64,000 nucleotides of DNA from positions 39,720,902 to 39,784,901 of the forward strand of contig CAKMRJ010003334.1 of NCBI GenBank assembly GCA_928212115.1. Reading direction: 5' to 3'. Positions 47,301 to 59,148 of this stretch are shown here, one piece after another (the first letter of the stretch is position 1; each line of letters opens with the position of its first letter). The translations under genes were made by a program, and so were the position numbers. Under the pieces are notes generated by a model. It saw only the letters and a program-made list of their open reading frames with translations. It made no database searches and was not told the origin of the DNA. This stretch comes from Lactuca virosa. Its lineage: Eukaryota; Streptophyta; Magnoliopsida; Asterales; Asteraceae.

Positions 47301-48049
47301 CATGTTCTGACTTCCAGAATAACTAGGTCATTCTTCCCGATTGACTAAGTTATTCAAACCATCCACAGTCGATAATACGTTGGAAGTAGGTATTAAGGCA
47401 AGATTGTCATGAAGTTGGCTTGTAGATGTCTAAGGTGTTAGACATAGCAAAAGTTGCTACAACATTCATGAGTGCTCATAAGTTCTGAGTATTGGATTCA
47501 ACCCACGCTCATTTGAATCACTTCATGGATTTTATCACGAGTGAATCATGAGACGATAATATCTTATATTCTTCAAACCTAGAGATATGAGTTGTTGACT
47601 ATGAGTTGGTTATACATTGATTGCACGAAAACGCATTGGTAACTCGATGTTATAAAACGTGCCTTTGTGTATGATTCAACAAGCAGTTAGTACAAGCATA
47701 TGAGTCAAAGTTTATCCATTGCTCTTACCCTTAAAGGGATAAAAGGGATATTTGTGGGCCCCTCGATGATTTAGTGATGACACCCTAAGTGCTTGGCCAA
47801 GCCTGGACTGATTTGATTTGTTTAATTAGTCGGTCGTCATAAATCAGAAATCGGGAAACAATAAATGGACAGAGAGAATGATTATAATCCATGTCTCAGT
47901 CCATATGATATCTAGAATGGAGGAATATATGATCACTTATCTAATGGACGCGTCATTGATTTGTTCAGAGTTCGACAGCGGCTTTTAAGAGCTACGATTG
48001 CTAGTCGGGTTATGAAGTCGTACTTGCAATAATATTTATTAGACTTATC
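44301..48049 (+). other. LARD non-coding interior
   Basis: No RT, RNase H or integrase motif was seen in any frame. The sequence is AT-rich and keeps scattered phrases also found in the leader (GTAACTTG..., and CATCCCTCTTC at 43460 and 46408). The third hairpin copy (45891-45929) lies here. Confidence 0.6.
45891..45929 (+). repeat. Hairpin-forming 38-nt motif, copy 3
   Basis: Same as 43085-43122 through the whole stem (TCGTTAGTGGAGCGTGTGTG, then GTTAACCGACACACTAAC), 2.8 kb downstream. Confidence 0.9.
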
Positions 48050-48061
48050 CAAGTGGGAGAC
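48050..48061 (+). other. LARD polypurine tract
   Basis: AAGTGGGAGAC precedes the 3' LTR, the standard copia form. Confidence 0.9.
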
Positions 48062-48827
48062 TGTTGGATTAGTGTCTAAGTCCATAACTATAATTGGTAT
48101 ATACTTGACCCGACCCGGCATGGTCCATTTGGGTTGCATGACATCGGGACATTTGGATAGACCTTTTGTGAGAAGAGGATATTTGTGACATATTAATATA
48201 TTATAAGTTCTAATATATTAATATGAAATCATATTATTTAATTAGTATTGATCAAGAATTAATTTGGAATTAATTGAGTGATCAAAAGAGACTAATTAAA
48301 TATATGGGGATTGATAGTGTAAATCATTCATTCTTATATATGTGGGCTTACGATCCATGATTCCTTATGTTGGGTTTAACCCATGTGGTGACCCATGGAT
48401 ACTCCATGGAGGTTGAAACCCATGGAGCATAAGGAATGGGTAAAGTCATGGGTTACATGGTGTAACCCTAATGTGCACACTATATAAAGACCCCATTGGT
48501 TGGTGAAATGGGCACTAGTGCATACACAAGAGGGCAAGCCGATTTCTAGAGTGAAGTATCTCTTCTCATGGTTATTCCAAGTTGTTTTGATGCTGTGTGA
48601 ACCATTTGAGGTGTCACACTTGGGGCACTAGGCTCTTGAGCTCCATGGAATCAAGCTACATCAAAAAGGTATGTTATCTATCTAGTTTTGTTATACTAGT
48701 ACTTATGATTGTATGCTAGTTAGGGTAATACCTTGGAAACTTCAAGTTTGCATGTATAATAGAGAAAACATAGATCCAAGGAATTTAGGGTTGCATGTAC
48801 ACCATAGGAGTGTTAGAATGCTCAAAA
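48062..48827 (+). repeat. LARD 3' LTR, 3' end missing
   Basis: Close copy of 41076-41848 but stops at CTCAAAA and lacks the terminal bases ending CCAACA. It passes directly into the duplicated CACTA-2 segment. Confidence 0.92.
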
Positions 48828-48952
48828 GCAAACTCGCGATATCGCTTATCAAATTCTTTCCATGCCTTCCCATCAACCGGATAATAAATCTCACCATCAT
48901 TTAAACGCCCAATATTATGCCAAATCATATCTTTTGCTGTGAATCTGGAACT
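48827..48952 (-). repeat. 126-bp CACTA-2 segment, right copy
   Basis: Partner of 40950-41075. Here it is continuous with the upstream part of the transposase gene (KLRRRY then SSRFTAKDMIWHNIG on minus). Confidence 0.93.
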
Positions 48953-49800
48953 ATACCTTCGACGAAGCTTGGCATTCAAAGGAAAATAACGTAACACTTT
49001 TGTGGCACTTTCTTCCTAATTGTGTTTCTTTCAACCCACCTACTCTCATTACAAACAAGACAATTTTGCATTGACTCGTTCTCCTTCCAAAACAGAGCAC
49101 AATCATTAACGTAAGCATGCATAGATTGATATCCCAACCCAATCTTTCTCAACTTCTTTTTAGCGTTATAGTGTGAAGCTGGAATCTTATTTTCTTTCGG
49201 GAATGAAACTCTTAAAAACTCAAAAAGTTGGTCAAATGAATTGTCTGTCCACCTGTTGATGACTTTAATGTGCATTAGTTTTGCTAGGAAGTTTAGGGAA
49301 GACATCCAACTGCAACCAGGGTGTAACTCGATATTAGCCTCTTCAAACAATGAAACAAACTCTAGGTCTAAACCAGTTTCTTCTTGGTTTATATTTTCTA
49401 TATGTGGATCTTCCTATAGTTTAGCATCATCTATTATATTAAACATCTTTTCATGTGGATTTTTATCTGCCACAACTCTAGTACTACGGTACTTTGAAGC
49501 CCAAAGGTTGTCTAAATTCGAAGGAGGATATTCCTCACCGTGATGAATCCATATCATATATGATTCTTCAAACCCACGATCATAGATATGGGCATAAACC
49601 TTATTCACAATATTCTAAAACATATTTACACAATCTACACACGGGAAACATGTTTTGACTTCATCATCGACATGGTTCTTGGCAATCTCTATAAAGTTGT
49701 TAAGACCTTTTATGTATTTTGGACACCTCCGATTTCGCAATGTAATCTGATTCTTATTGATTGTCATAACTGTTTTATTATTAAAATTTAGAATGTATGC
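48953..49800 (-). pseudogene. CACTA-2 transposase (TNP2-like), N-terminal part
   Basis: From 49,760: RCPKYIKGLNNFIEIAKNHV, DDEVKTCFPCVDC and VYAHIYDRGFEESYMIWIHH (transposase-associated domain). Then 49,350-48,976: ELHPGCSWMSSLNFLAKLMH, HIKVINRWTDNSFDQLFEFL, KKLRKIGLGYQSMHAYVNDC and ALFWKENESMQNCLVCNESR, the characteristic TNP2 N-terminal text. One stop separates the two parts. The gene is cut off on its 5' side by S3 at 49811. Confidence 0.9.
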
Positions 49801-51212
49801 ATATTAAATATGTAACATCTCAATTTTTGGTATTAACATTTTGACCCTTGGTATGAAAATTGTTTACAAATTGGTCACAAATGGCATTTAAATGAAAATT
49901 CAGATTTGATCACGTACACTGGGCGTACGCTTGGTACGATGGGTATATGTGGTAGAGACTCAAATCCTAATTTTTAGGGTTTGGACCCTATTTAAACATC
50001 CTTAACTCATTGAGACCCCTTCATTCATTAGCCTCCATCCCTATTTTTGTCCCAAGCAAACCCCATTTCCTTGTGTGTGCATTTTAAGCTTGAAAGTATG
50101 CTTTATGGTGTCCTTGAAGGAAGAAGAAAGAGAGGAGACCATCTTAAAAGAGTAAATGTAACGCCCGTGTTTCTAGGCTAGGCATTAATATTGACATAAT
50201 AGTCTAGGTTAACCTTTGTAACTCATTTTGAAGAAATGAAAAGGAATTATGTGAATATTATGTGAATTATGTGTTTTATGCTTAATTATTAGGATTTAAT
50301 TAATTAAGAATAAAAATGAGCGTCGAAAATAAATATAGATAAAGCCGATGTCTATTAAGAAACTTGTAGTGGGCGTGACAAGGATTACGGATATATAAAG
50401 AATACCGAAATCCGAGTTATAACGAAGAAGTTATGCCCTGTCGAAGTTTCGCGACAAAACCGGCACGGTGCCGAATGACGTAAAAAGTGAGTTTTTGATA
50501 AACTACTTTTTAGCCTTAGTGATCTAAACAAAAGTCGTAGTGTTCATTAAAACGAGAGTATGTATAAAAAGAATGCCCAAATCTGACTTCGTATGAGGAA
50601 GTTATCATTTTTCTAAGTTTCAGCTTAGAAGTAGACAACTAAAAACTCGAATTTTAGATCGAGTGATTTTTAGCCGACACAACCTAAACGAGAATCGAAG
50701 GTCTCGTCAATAGTAGTACAACGGTAAAAAGACAAACGAAAACGGACGTCGGATGAAGAAGTTATGAATTTTTAACGGATTTCCTGTCCCGGTCTGTTAA
50801 AAATAATAATATAAAAATTAAAGTCAAAATTAGCCAACGAAGTCTAAACGAAAGTTGTAGAGCGTAATTTTACCTACGCGTGCATATAAATAACGTCAAA
50901 AATGGAGCCCGTAAGCGAAAGTTATGGATTTTAGAAGTTTTGACACAAAAATCGAGAAAAAATGCCAAATCCGAGAAATTTCGCATGGTGGGACTTCGGC
51001 CACGTCACCATCGCTCATAACGCGCCACGTGTCCGAAATTGCTGAGTCACCGAAGCCAGCTGGCGAGGCGTGTCGCATGCCCTCGCATCCGAAGCGCGAT
51101 CCAGTAGGAGTCCGACGCGTGCCCTTTCTTGACGTGTCCGAGCTTCGCACGTAACGCCACGACCCAACCCTCGGACCTAGACCTCGGTCCAATCAGAGGC
51201 CAACAGCTGACC

Positions 51213-51226
51213 CTCGCACGTGCGAG
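51213..51226. promoter_or_regulatory. CTCGCACGTGCGAG palindrome upstream of gypsy-3 TATA
   Basis: Perfect 14-bp palindrome with a CACGTG (G-box) core, 70 bp upstream of the TATA box. A second G-box (GCCACGTGTC) is at about 51023. Both are conserved in the 3' LTR (56471-56484). Confidence 0.8.
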
Positions 51227-51296
51227 CCACCTGACTTCTCTTCGGATTTGCTGTCGCGTGGAGTCTTCTCAGCCCTTAGATCAGAAGCCTCGCCCC

Positions 51297-51304
51297 TATA
51301 AATA
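51297..51304 (+). promoter_or_regulatory. Gypsy-3 TATA box
   Basis: TATAAATA in a GC-rich context, conserved at 56555-56562 in the other LTR. Confidence 0.8.
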
Positions 51305-52470
51305 GAAGGGTGCGAGACCTCCCGGGTATATTTTGGAAATTTGTCATTTTACACCCCTAAACCCATATTTCTTTCATTCCAACTTACCCTAAAGCCCCGG
51401 TATTATACCAAACACCCGAAACACGCCCCAAAGTGCCCGAGAAGCCCGAGATTTTTATCTTTTCAGTTTTGAAGCCCAACCCTCGCAGAGCCCGGTTTCT
51501 CAATAAAACTCCCGGTTTTATTAGAAACGATCGTTTTAGGAAACGAAGTGTTGCCCGATTATCATTAAATCAAGCGAGTGTGTAGTCACTTTCATCTTAC
51601 ACATAGATATGAAATATTTTATATAAAATACGTGCTATGTGATTATATATTGTTTATTTATTTGAGATGGATGATGAATGAATGATTTATACAGATTTTT
51701 AAATAAATTAAACTGTATATGTATTTTTATCTACAAATATGTTGGGTAAAACATTGGTAGATAGTTGATGTGTGATGAAATAAAATGATGAGAGGCCTCG
51801 ATGTTATTGTGATCCAGTCATCTAGCGGAGTATGGATGACGACCACAGACTTTTCTAGATAGTCCAGTGGAACGCTGGCAGGCTCGCAACCTGTAGGTGT
51901 TAATGAGCTTGGGTGTTCATTTGATGTACTCCATCGCCCACATGGTTGCCTTATTTGACATAAATTACTGGGAACCCCCCCCCAAGCAGTGTTGTCGCCC
52001 CGATGAAAATCCTTAGACTAGGTCCCTTGTGATAGTTGTTTTAGGGACGTAAAGTGAGGATAACAGAATGGGTAATCGAGTTATTGTTGTTTGATGAAAT
52101 TAATAAATTTATTTATTGTGGGTTGAAAACCCTATATGCTCACCAGGCTCCCAAGCCTGACCCACTCAGTTTATTTGTATCACAGGTATCGATACGATGT
52201 TGCTTTACACTGAGAGATTAAAAAGAGAAGTAGATCACTAGTGTAAATGAATTTAAGTTTTGTTTATGCTTATGTTTTTGTATTGACAATGACATCCTAG
52301 TGGTTTAAATGAATAAAATACATTTCTTCAAAAATGATTTGATAACATATTTATCATGTTTTTCTAGGAACAAATTCCGCAACACTTTCAATCAAATGAT
52401 TACTCTGGTTTTATTTTAAAAAGCATAAACGAAATCGGTCTTTTCTGGCCGTGAAATTGGGGATGTCACA

Positions 52471-52484
52471 GTTGGTATCAGAGC
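52471..52484 (+). other. Gypsy-3 primer binding site
   Basis: GTTGGTATCAGAGC abuts the LTR end; initiator tRNA-Met type. Confidence 0.93.
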
Positions 52485-53583
52485 ATTAGGTTAAGCGAAC
52501 TAGGAATTTGTAGGATTCCAGACTTAAACTTAGAATGCTAAGCGATGATTGTGAGATGAGTGTCTGCTATATTTTAGACACACGCACTAGTTTATTTTAG
52601 GAAAGATGCCTAAAATGTTTTATGTGTTAAATGTTTTATGTTATAGCTATAAAGATGCCTTATATGCTATTATTTGTTCGGATCTATGGTCTGTTGCCGA
52701 CCGGATCTGGAAACTTTATGTGTTTAGGATTCTAAGCGTATGACTACGATATTAGAACTAGCATGTAACGTTTCGGAGTGACAAGGAGATTTATACGTCT
52801 ATCGTAAATAAAGCTTTCCTATCTTAAATTCTCGCCCAGTACACCGAACGTCTGCTTGGGTGTACAAAACGTTATGGTGAAGACTCGTAGAGAATTGAGT
52901 AGATGGAGGAAATGAAAAGCTTATGATAGTGAATGATACCTATCAGAAGATATCGTAAGAGTGGTATCTTGCCTTTTGAATATGTATGATAAAATAACGG
53001 AACGTTTAGAGGGGTACGGTACGTCTGAAGTACACCTTCGATTGGCAGGATGATGGAATGATTGGTGTAATTCTTGAAGTTGTCCCATCGTCTGGAATTT
53101 CCATCACCAACCAAGTTGAAGTATAATTGATGATTGAAGATACGCATGGAAGAAGTCCTAGTAGAGTCTAGGAAAATTTTATGATTAATTGGACACATTC
53201 GTATGTGTTAAATTGTTTTGTGATTTTAGGAGTTGGGGACTGCGAGACAATACTTGGGACGAGTATGAGTAGGTGTGAATAGTAGTAGAGATCTATACTA
53301 CTGGAAGCACAAGACTCACACTTAGATCAGGGAAAGTCACAAGGTTACCAAGGAACTAGTAATTGATTCCGTCTTATTCTAGTCTGTCATTACCATCGTT
53401 TCGGTAATGACTAAGAAGATGATTGCTATTCCGACCCTAGAGGTCACATCGAATCGAGTCCGACTACGATGAATTTATTACGTGGTTCAGATAACCAAGT
53501 TCGATGTAGCATTTGACTTAAGCCAAATTGAAGTAAATGATGATCAAAACGATCAATAGAAGTATCGCGTTCGTTGTTAAAGA
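52485..53583 (+). other. Gypsy-3 leader and deletion scar
   Basis: About 1.1 kb with no recognisable gag, protease or RT in any frame. It joins directly to the middle of the RNase H domain, so a large internal deletion or replacement lies here. Confidence 0.6.
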
Positions 53584-55389
53584 GTTGGGTTAGGTTGTGT
53601 TCTGACCCAAAGGGATAAAGTGATAGCGTATGCATCGAGGCAATTGAAAGAGCATGAAAAGAACTACCCCACTCATGATCTGGAGTTGGCAGCGGTAGTA
53701 TTCGCCTTAAAGATATGGAGGCATTATCTTTATGGCACAAAGTGCAAACTTTTCACTGATCATAAGAATCTTCAATATCTCTTTAATCAGAAGGAATTGA
53801 ACATAAGGCAACGACGCTGGTTAGAATTACTCAAGGACTACGACTGTGAGATACTTTACCACCCTGGTAAAACAAATGTTGTTGCTAATGCTCTCAGTCG
53901 GAAGGTAAATCTTGAAAAGAAAAGGCCAAGAGCGTTGAGAATTGAAGTTGTCTCGACAATTGTGGAAAGTATAAAGAAAGCTCAAGAGGAAGCTTTAGAG
54001 AAAAATGACCGAAAGGAGGAACGTTTGGGTAAAACGTTAGTGTTTGATACAAACGGTCAAGGACTGAAGGTATTCAAAGATAGGATTTGAGTACCTAAGA
54101 TGGGAGGAATAAGAGATCTTCTGATGGAAGAAGCTCACAAGACCATGTACTCGATTCATCCCGACAGTACAAAAATGTATAGGGATCTAAAACCCTATTA
54201 CTGGTGGCCGAAGATGAAGCTCGATGTTGCTAAGTACGTAGCCGAGTGTGTAACATGTGCTAGGGTTAAGGCACAACATCAGAAACCGTATGGGAGTTTA
54301 GAACCTTTGCCTGTACCCATGGGTAAATGGGAAGACATCACCATGGATTTTGTGACTAAACTGCCCAGAACAAGGAACGGTCACGACATGATTTGGGTGG
54401 TCGTTGATCGCTTCACTAAGAGTGCACATTTCATAGTAGCCAACGAGAAATGGTCTATGGATAAACTTGCGAATTCTTACGTGAAGGAAATTATGAGGCT
54501 TCACGGTGTTTCGTTAACGATTGTATCCGATTGTGACAGTCGTTTTACCTCAAGGTTTTGGAGGAGTCTATAAGAGGAATTGGATACCAAGTTGTGTTTG
54601 AGTACAGCTTACCATCCGCAAACCGATGGTCAAAGCGAACGAACAATTCAAACGTTGGAGGATATGCTGAGAGCATGTACCCTGGAATTCCAAGGTAACT
54701 GGGATGAACACTTACCTCTAGTAGAATTTTCCTATAATAATAGTTTCCACTCGAGCATTAAGATGGCACCTTATCACGCTTTGTATGGAGAAAAGTGTCG
54801 AACGCCGTCATGTTGGCTGGAAGCTGGGGAAAAGCAGTTTATGGGACCTGAAATAGTCCATCAGACTGCTGAAAAGTTGAAAGTGATTAGGGAAAGGATG
54901 TTAGCTGCTTAAGATCGACAAAAGAGCTATGCTGACAAGAAAAGACAACCGATATCATTCGAAGTTGGAGATTCGGTTTTACTTAAAGTCTCGCCGTGGA
55001 AGGGACTTATAAGATTTGGTAAAAGGGGAAAGTTGAGTCCAAGGTTTATTGGACCGTTTAAAGTTCTTCAGAGGATTGGGAATCAAGCTTACAAGCTAGA
55101 ATTACCGAAAGAACTAGAGGGTATTCATAATACCTTTCATGTGTGTTATTTGAGAAAGTTCACGGGAGATGTGCCCGACATAATTCCCATTTCTGAATTA
55201 AGGTTGGATGAAAACAAGAGGTTAATTGAAGAACCTGAGGCAATCGTTGACAGTAAGACTAAGAAGTTGCGACGCAAGATGGTCGATTTAGTGCTTGTGC
55301 GATGGAAACATACGAATGGGCCAAATCTCACCCGGGAAACGGAGAGTGACATGATGAGTCGCTACCCGCATTTGTTTGCTGATGTGTGA
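53584..55389 (+). pseudogene. Gypsy-3 RNase H-integrase-chromodomain, one frame with three stops
   Basis: A single reading frame of about 600 codons broken only by stops at 54088, 54574 and about 54910. The RNase H part is GLGCVLTQRD, IAYASRQLKEHEKNYPTHDL and LFTDHKNLQYLF. The integrase zinc finger is EAHKTMYSIHPDSTKMYRDL with CVTCARVK. The catalytic core has Asp in ITMDFVTKLP, Asp in VSDCDSRFTS and Glu in DGQSERTIQTLEDML, so all three residues are kept. The tail has FIGPFKVLQRIGNQAYKLEL and a chromodomain-like end (PEAIVDSKTKKLRRKMVDLV, then RWKHTNGPNLT). The chromodomain of this lineage is thought to guide integration. Not translatable as it stands. Confidence 0.92.
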
Positions 55390-55410
55390 TTCCGGGGACG
55401 GAATCATCCT

Positions 55411-55424
55411 AAGGGGGAGAGAAT
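55411..55424 (+). other. Gypsy-3 polypurine tract
   Basis: AAGGGGGAGAGAAT ends at the 3' LTR start. Confidence 0.93.
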
Positions 55425-57730
55425 TGTAACGCCCGTGTTTCTAGGCTAGGCATTAATATTGACATAATAGTCTAGGTTAACCTTTGTAACTCATTTTGAA
55501 GAAATGAAAAGGAATTATGTGAATTATGTGTTTTATGCTTAATTATTAGGATTTAATTAATTAAGAGTAAAAATGAGCGTTGAAAATAGATATTAGATAA
55601 AGCCAATATCTATTAAGAAACTTGTAGTGGGCGTGACAAGGATTACGGATATATAAAGAATACCGAAATCCAAGTTATAACGAAGAAGTTATGACCTGTC
55701 GAAGTTTCGCGACAAAACCGGCACAGTGCCGAATGACGTAAAAAGTGAGTTTTTGATAAACTACTTTTTAGCCTTAGTGATCTAAACGAAAGTCGTAGTG
55801 TTCGTTAAACCGAGAGTATGTATAAAAAGAACGCCCAAATCTGACTTCGTATGAGGAAGTTATGATTTTTCTAAGTTTCAGCTTAGCAGTAGACAGCTAA
55901 AAACTCGAATTTTAGATCGAATGATTTTTAGCCGACACAACCTAAACGAGAATCGAAGGTCTCGTCAATAGTAGTACAACGGTAAAAAGACGGACGAAAA
56001 CGGACGTCGGATGAAGAAGTTATGAATTTTTAACGGATTTCCTGTCCCGGTCTGTTAAAAATAATAATATAAAAATTAAAGTCAAAATTAGCCAACGAAG
56101 TCTAAACGAAAGTTGTAGAGCGTAATTTTACCTACGCGTGCATATAAATAACGTCAAAAACGGAGCTCGTAAGCGAAAGTTATGGATTTTAGAAGTTTTG
56201 GCACAAAAATCGAGAAAAAATGCCAAATCCGAGAAATTTCGCATGGTGGGACTTCGGCCACGTCACCCTCGCTCATAACGCGCCACGTGTCCGAAATTGC
56301 TGAGTCACCGAAGCCAGTTGGCGAGGCGTGTCGCATGCCCTCGCATCCGAAGCGCGGTCCAGTAGGAGTCCGACCCGTGCCCTTTCTTGACGTGTCCGAG
56401 CTTCGCACGTAGCGCCACGACCCAACCGTCGGACCTAGACCTCGGTCCAATCAGAGGCCAACAGCTGACCCTCGCACGTGCGAGCCACCTGCCTTCTCTT
56501 CGGATCTGCTGCCGCGTGGAGTCTTCTCAGCCCTTGGATCAGAAGCCTCGCCCCTATAAATAGAAGGGTGCGAGACCTCCCGGGTATATTTTGGAAATTT
56601 GTCATTTTACACCCCTAAACCCATATTTCTTTCATTCCAACTTCCCCCAAAGCCCCGGTATTATACCAAACACCCGAAACACGCCCCGAAGTGCCCGAGA
56701 AGCCCGAGAAATTTATCTTTTCGGTTTTGAAGCCCAACCCTCGCAGAGCCTGGTTTCTCAATAAAACTCCCGGTTTTATTAGAAACGATCGTTTTAGGAA
56801 ACGAAGTACTGCCCGGTTATCATTAAATCAAGTGAGTGTGTAGTCACTTTCATCTTACACATAGATATGAAATATTTTATATAAAATACGTGCTATGTGA
56901 TTATATATTGTTTATTTATTTGAGATGGATGATGAATGAATGATTTATACAGATTTTAAAATAAATTAAACTGTATATGTATTTTTATCTACAAATATGT
57001 TGGGTAAAACATGGGTAGATAGTTGATGTGTGATGAAATAAAATGATGAGAGGCCTCGATGTTATTGTGATCCAGTCATCTAGCGGAGTATGGATGACGA
57101 CCACAGACTTTTCTAGACAGTCCAGTGGAACGCTGGCAGGCTCGCAACCTGTAGGTGTTAATGAGCTTGGGTGTTGATTTGATGTACTCCATCGCCCACA
57201 TGGTTGCCTTATTTGACATAAATTACTGGGAACCCCCCCCCCAAGCAGTGTTGTCGCCCCGATGAAAATCCTTAGACTAGGTCCCTTGTGATAGTTGTTT
57301 TAGGGACGTAAAGTGAGGATAACTGGAATGGGTAATTAGGTTATTGTTGTTTGATGAAATTAATAAATTTATTTATTGTGGGTTGAAAACCCTATATGCT
57401 CACCAGGCTCCCAAGCCTGACCCACTCAGTTTATTTGTATCACATGTATCGATACGATGTTGCTTTACACTGAGAGATTAAAAAGAGAAGTAGATCACTA
57501 GTGTAAATGAATGTAAGTTTTGTTTATGCTTATGTTTTTGTATTGACAATGACATCCCAGTGGTTTAAATGAATAAAATACATTTCTTCAGAAATGATTT
57601 GATAACATATTTATCATGTTTTTCTGGGAACAAATTCCGCAACACTTTCAATCAAATGATTACTCTGGTTTTATTTTAAAAAGCATAAACGAAATCGGTC
57701 TTTTCTGGCAGTGAAATTGGGCATGTCACA
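55425..57730 (+). repeat. Gypsy-3 3' LTR
   Basis: 2306-bp partner of 50157-52470, differing by scattered substitutions and a few short indels. It ends GGCATGTCACA and contains the same U3 units, palindrome and TATA box. Confidence 0.95.
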
Positions 57731-59148
57731 GTAAAGCACTTTAGATCCAGATGTATCTTTCCATCAAGCTTCATTTGGAGGTATAAAGCTCTAAACTTGA
57801 CGATTATTCCTTTAGATCTTGCTAGTGGTGGATTTTTGTGCTTATTAGTCCCATATCCTTGGTCCATTGAGTATGAGCTACTCTTGACCAAATGGGTTGT
57901 CCTTCTGGATGTTTTAGGGTGTCTAGAGTGATAAAAAATGGAATCTTAATTTTTCATATCCCTCCATGCATGCTCGTTAGTGGTTTAGAACTTTGTGTTT
58001 AGTTAGGGTTTTGGTATTGGGCACTTAATAGCCATGCAAGATCATAAAGTTGGAAAATTTATGATTAAGAACAACATTTGAGGACTAGATCTGGATTTTG
58101 GTTGAAAGGGCCTAATGGATTAAGCACATATTAGAAAGGGAAGCTGAAAGACGCGTATGCTGGGCGTACGTGATGGTATGTTGCGTGTATGTGGTCAACT
58201 CCCTGTAATCTGGTCAAGATGATAGTATTCCACGCATATAGGCTGAGTACGCTGGGTGTACTCAGCTGAGTTGACTCGGTTGACCCCTTTGAGTTTTGAC
58301 TTTGACCAAGTTTGACCTAAGGGTATTTTGGGAATTTTGAGTTGTATTTGAGACGATTGGTCACTATTGATGTATATGTGACTTGTTGAGCTAATATTAG
58401 GAGCGATTTCTGTTCATCTATCTTTCCAGACTTAGAGGTAAGTTTTCCTCACTGTACTTGTGGGTCGAAGGCACCAATGTCGGCCCACTGGGTTATGTAT
58501 CCTCGTTTAGAGGTTGTTGCTATGTTGTATTGATCTATTATAATTGAGTCATGGTATATAGGATGTTGTTATGCGATAATGATTTGTAGATTTTCCTATT
58601 AGTCTGATGATTGGTTATATGATTATATGTTTGTTGGATATATGTTATATGGTATGTATATGTCGACATAGTATGGTTGGGTTGAGGCGATGCTTCTTTG
58701 TGCAGAAGCCAACAAACCTGGGAGCAAGCCATACATAAGCTGTAGGCTCGAGAGGAATTCCAGACTTATGTTGTGGGCTCGGGAGTAAACCAGACATGAG
58801 CTGTAGGTCGGAAAGCAAGCCAGACTCATGCTATGGACTCCGTGGTAATCATGTATGTTAGCTGTGGACCCAATATGCATGTTGTTATATGTTTGTGTGG
58901 TGGTACTTTGAGGGAACTCACTAATCTTTGGCTTATGGTTTTTAGTTTCATGTTTCAGGTACTCCAGATGATCGGGGGAAATTAAATGCATGATCATGCA
59001 CATCCTTCCAGTTTTATGATTTTTGGATTTTGGGATACTCTAATTGTGATTATCACTTTTGAGAACAACGTGTTGTAAACAAATTATGGTTTTGGTTGGA
59101 TTTTAAAAATAAAAAATTTTACCTTGATTTTTGGGATGTTACAAAATA

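Larger units (their letters stand above)
41076..48827 (+). mobile_element. LARD-type copia derivative (large, non-coding interior)
   Basis: LTRs of 773 and ~766 bp (TGTTGGATTAGTGTC...), a tRNA-Met primer site and a polypurine tract AAGTGGGAGAC enclose a 6.2 kb interior with only a decayed gag remnant. No RT, RNase H or integrase was found. It sits in CACTA-2. The 3' LTR lacks its last bases (ACCCAACA-type end), and the insertion is bordered by a 126-bp host duplication and not the usual 5 bp. Confidence 0.88.
50157..52470 (+). repeat. Gypsy-3 5' LTR
   Basis: TGTAACGCCC...GGGATGTCACA, 2314 bp. U3 holds four degenerate ~160-168-bp units beginning at about 50342, 50511, 50671 and 50831 (AGCCNA...CTAAACGAAAGT...GAAGTTATG). 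A 14-bp palindrome is at 51213-51226, TATAAATA at 51297-51304, and a C9 run near 51976. Confidence 0.95.
50157..57730 (+). mobile_element. Gypsy-3: gag-less Ty3/gypsy element (chromodomain type)
   Basis: Complete ends with LTRs of 2314 and 2306 bp, a target duplication GTAAA (50152-50156 and 57731-57735), a primer site and a polypurine tract. The 2.95 kb interior keeps only RNase H, integrase and a chromodomain-like tail. Gag, protease and RT are deleted. By LTR size, polypurine tract and C-terminus it looks like the Tekay/Del lineage. LTR differences are about 1.5-2%. Confidence 0.94.
49811..59143 (+). mobile_element. S3: solo LTR (~1.76 kb) split by gypsy-3
   Basis: The two halves are 49811-50156 and 57731-59143 (57731-57735 is gypsy-3's duplicated target). 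It starts TGTAACATCTC and ends GGGATGTTACA, with the perfect target duplication AAATA at 49806-49810 and 59144-59148. It has GCGTACGC at 49923-49930 and TATTTAAAC at 49989. 58690-58860 holds about four imperfect ~36-bp repeats (GCAAGCCAGAC..., TGTAGGTCGG...). No internal domain besides the inserted gypsy-3. Confidence 0.92.

Noticed and set aside
50924..51154. 76-codon ORF in the gypsy-3 LTR, repeated at 56182-56412 (and a 98-codon minus frame over it)
   Set aside because: It is conserved only because the two LTRs are copies. It lies in the promoter region with G-boxes and has no recognisable motif.
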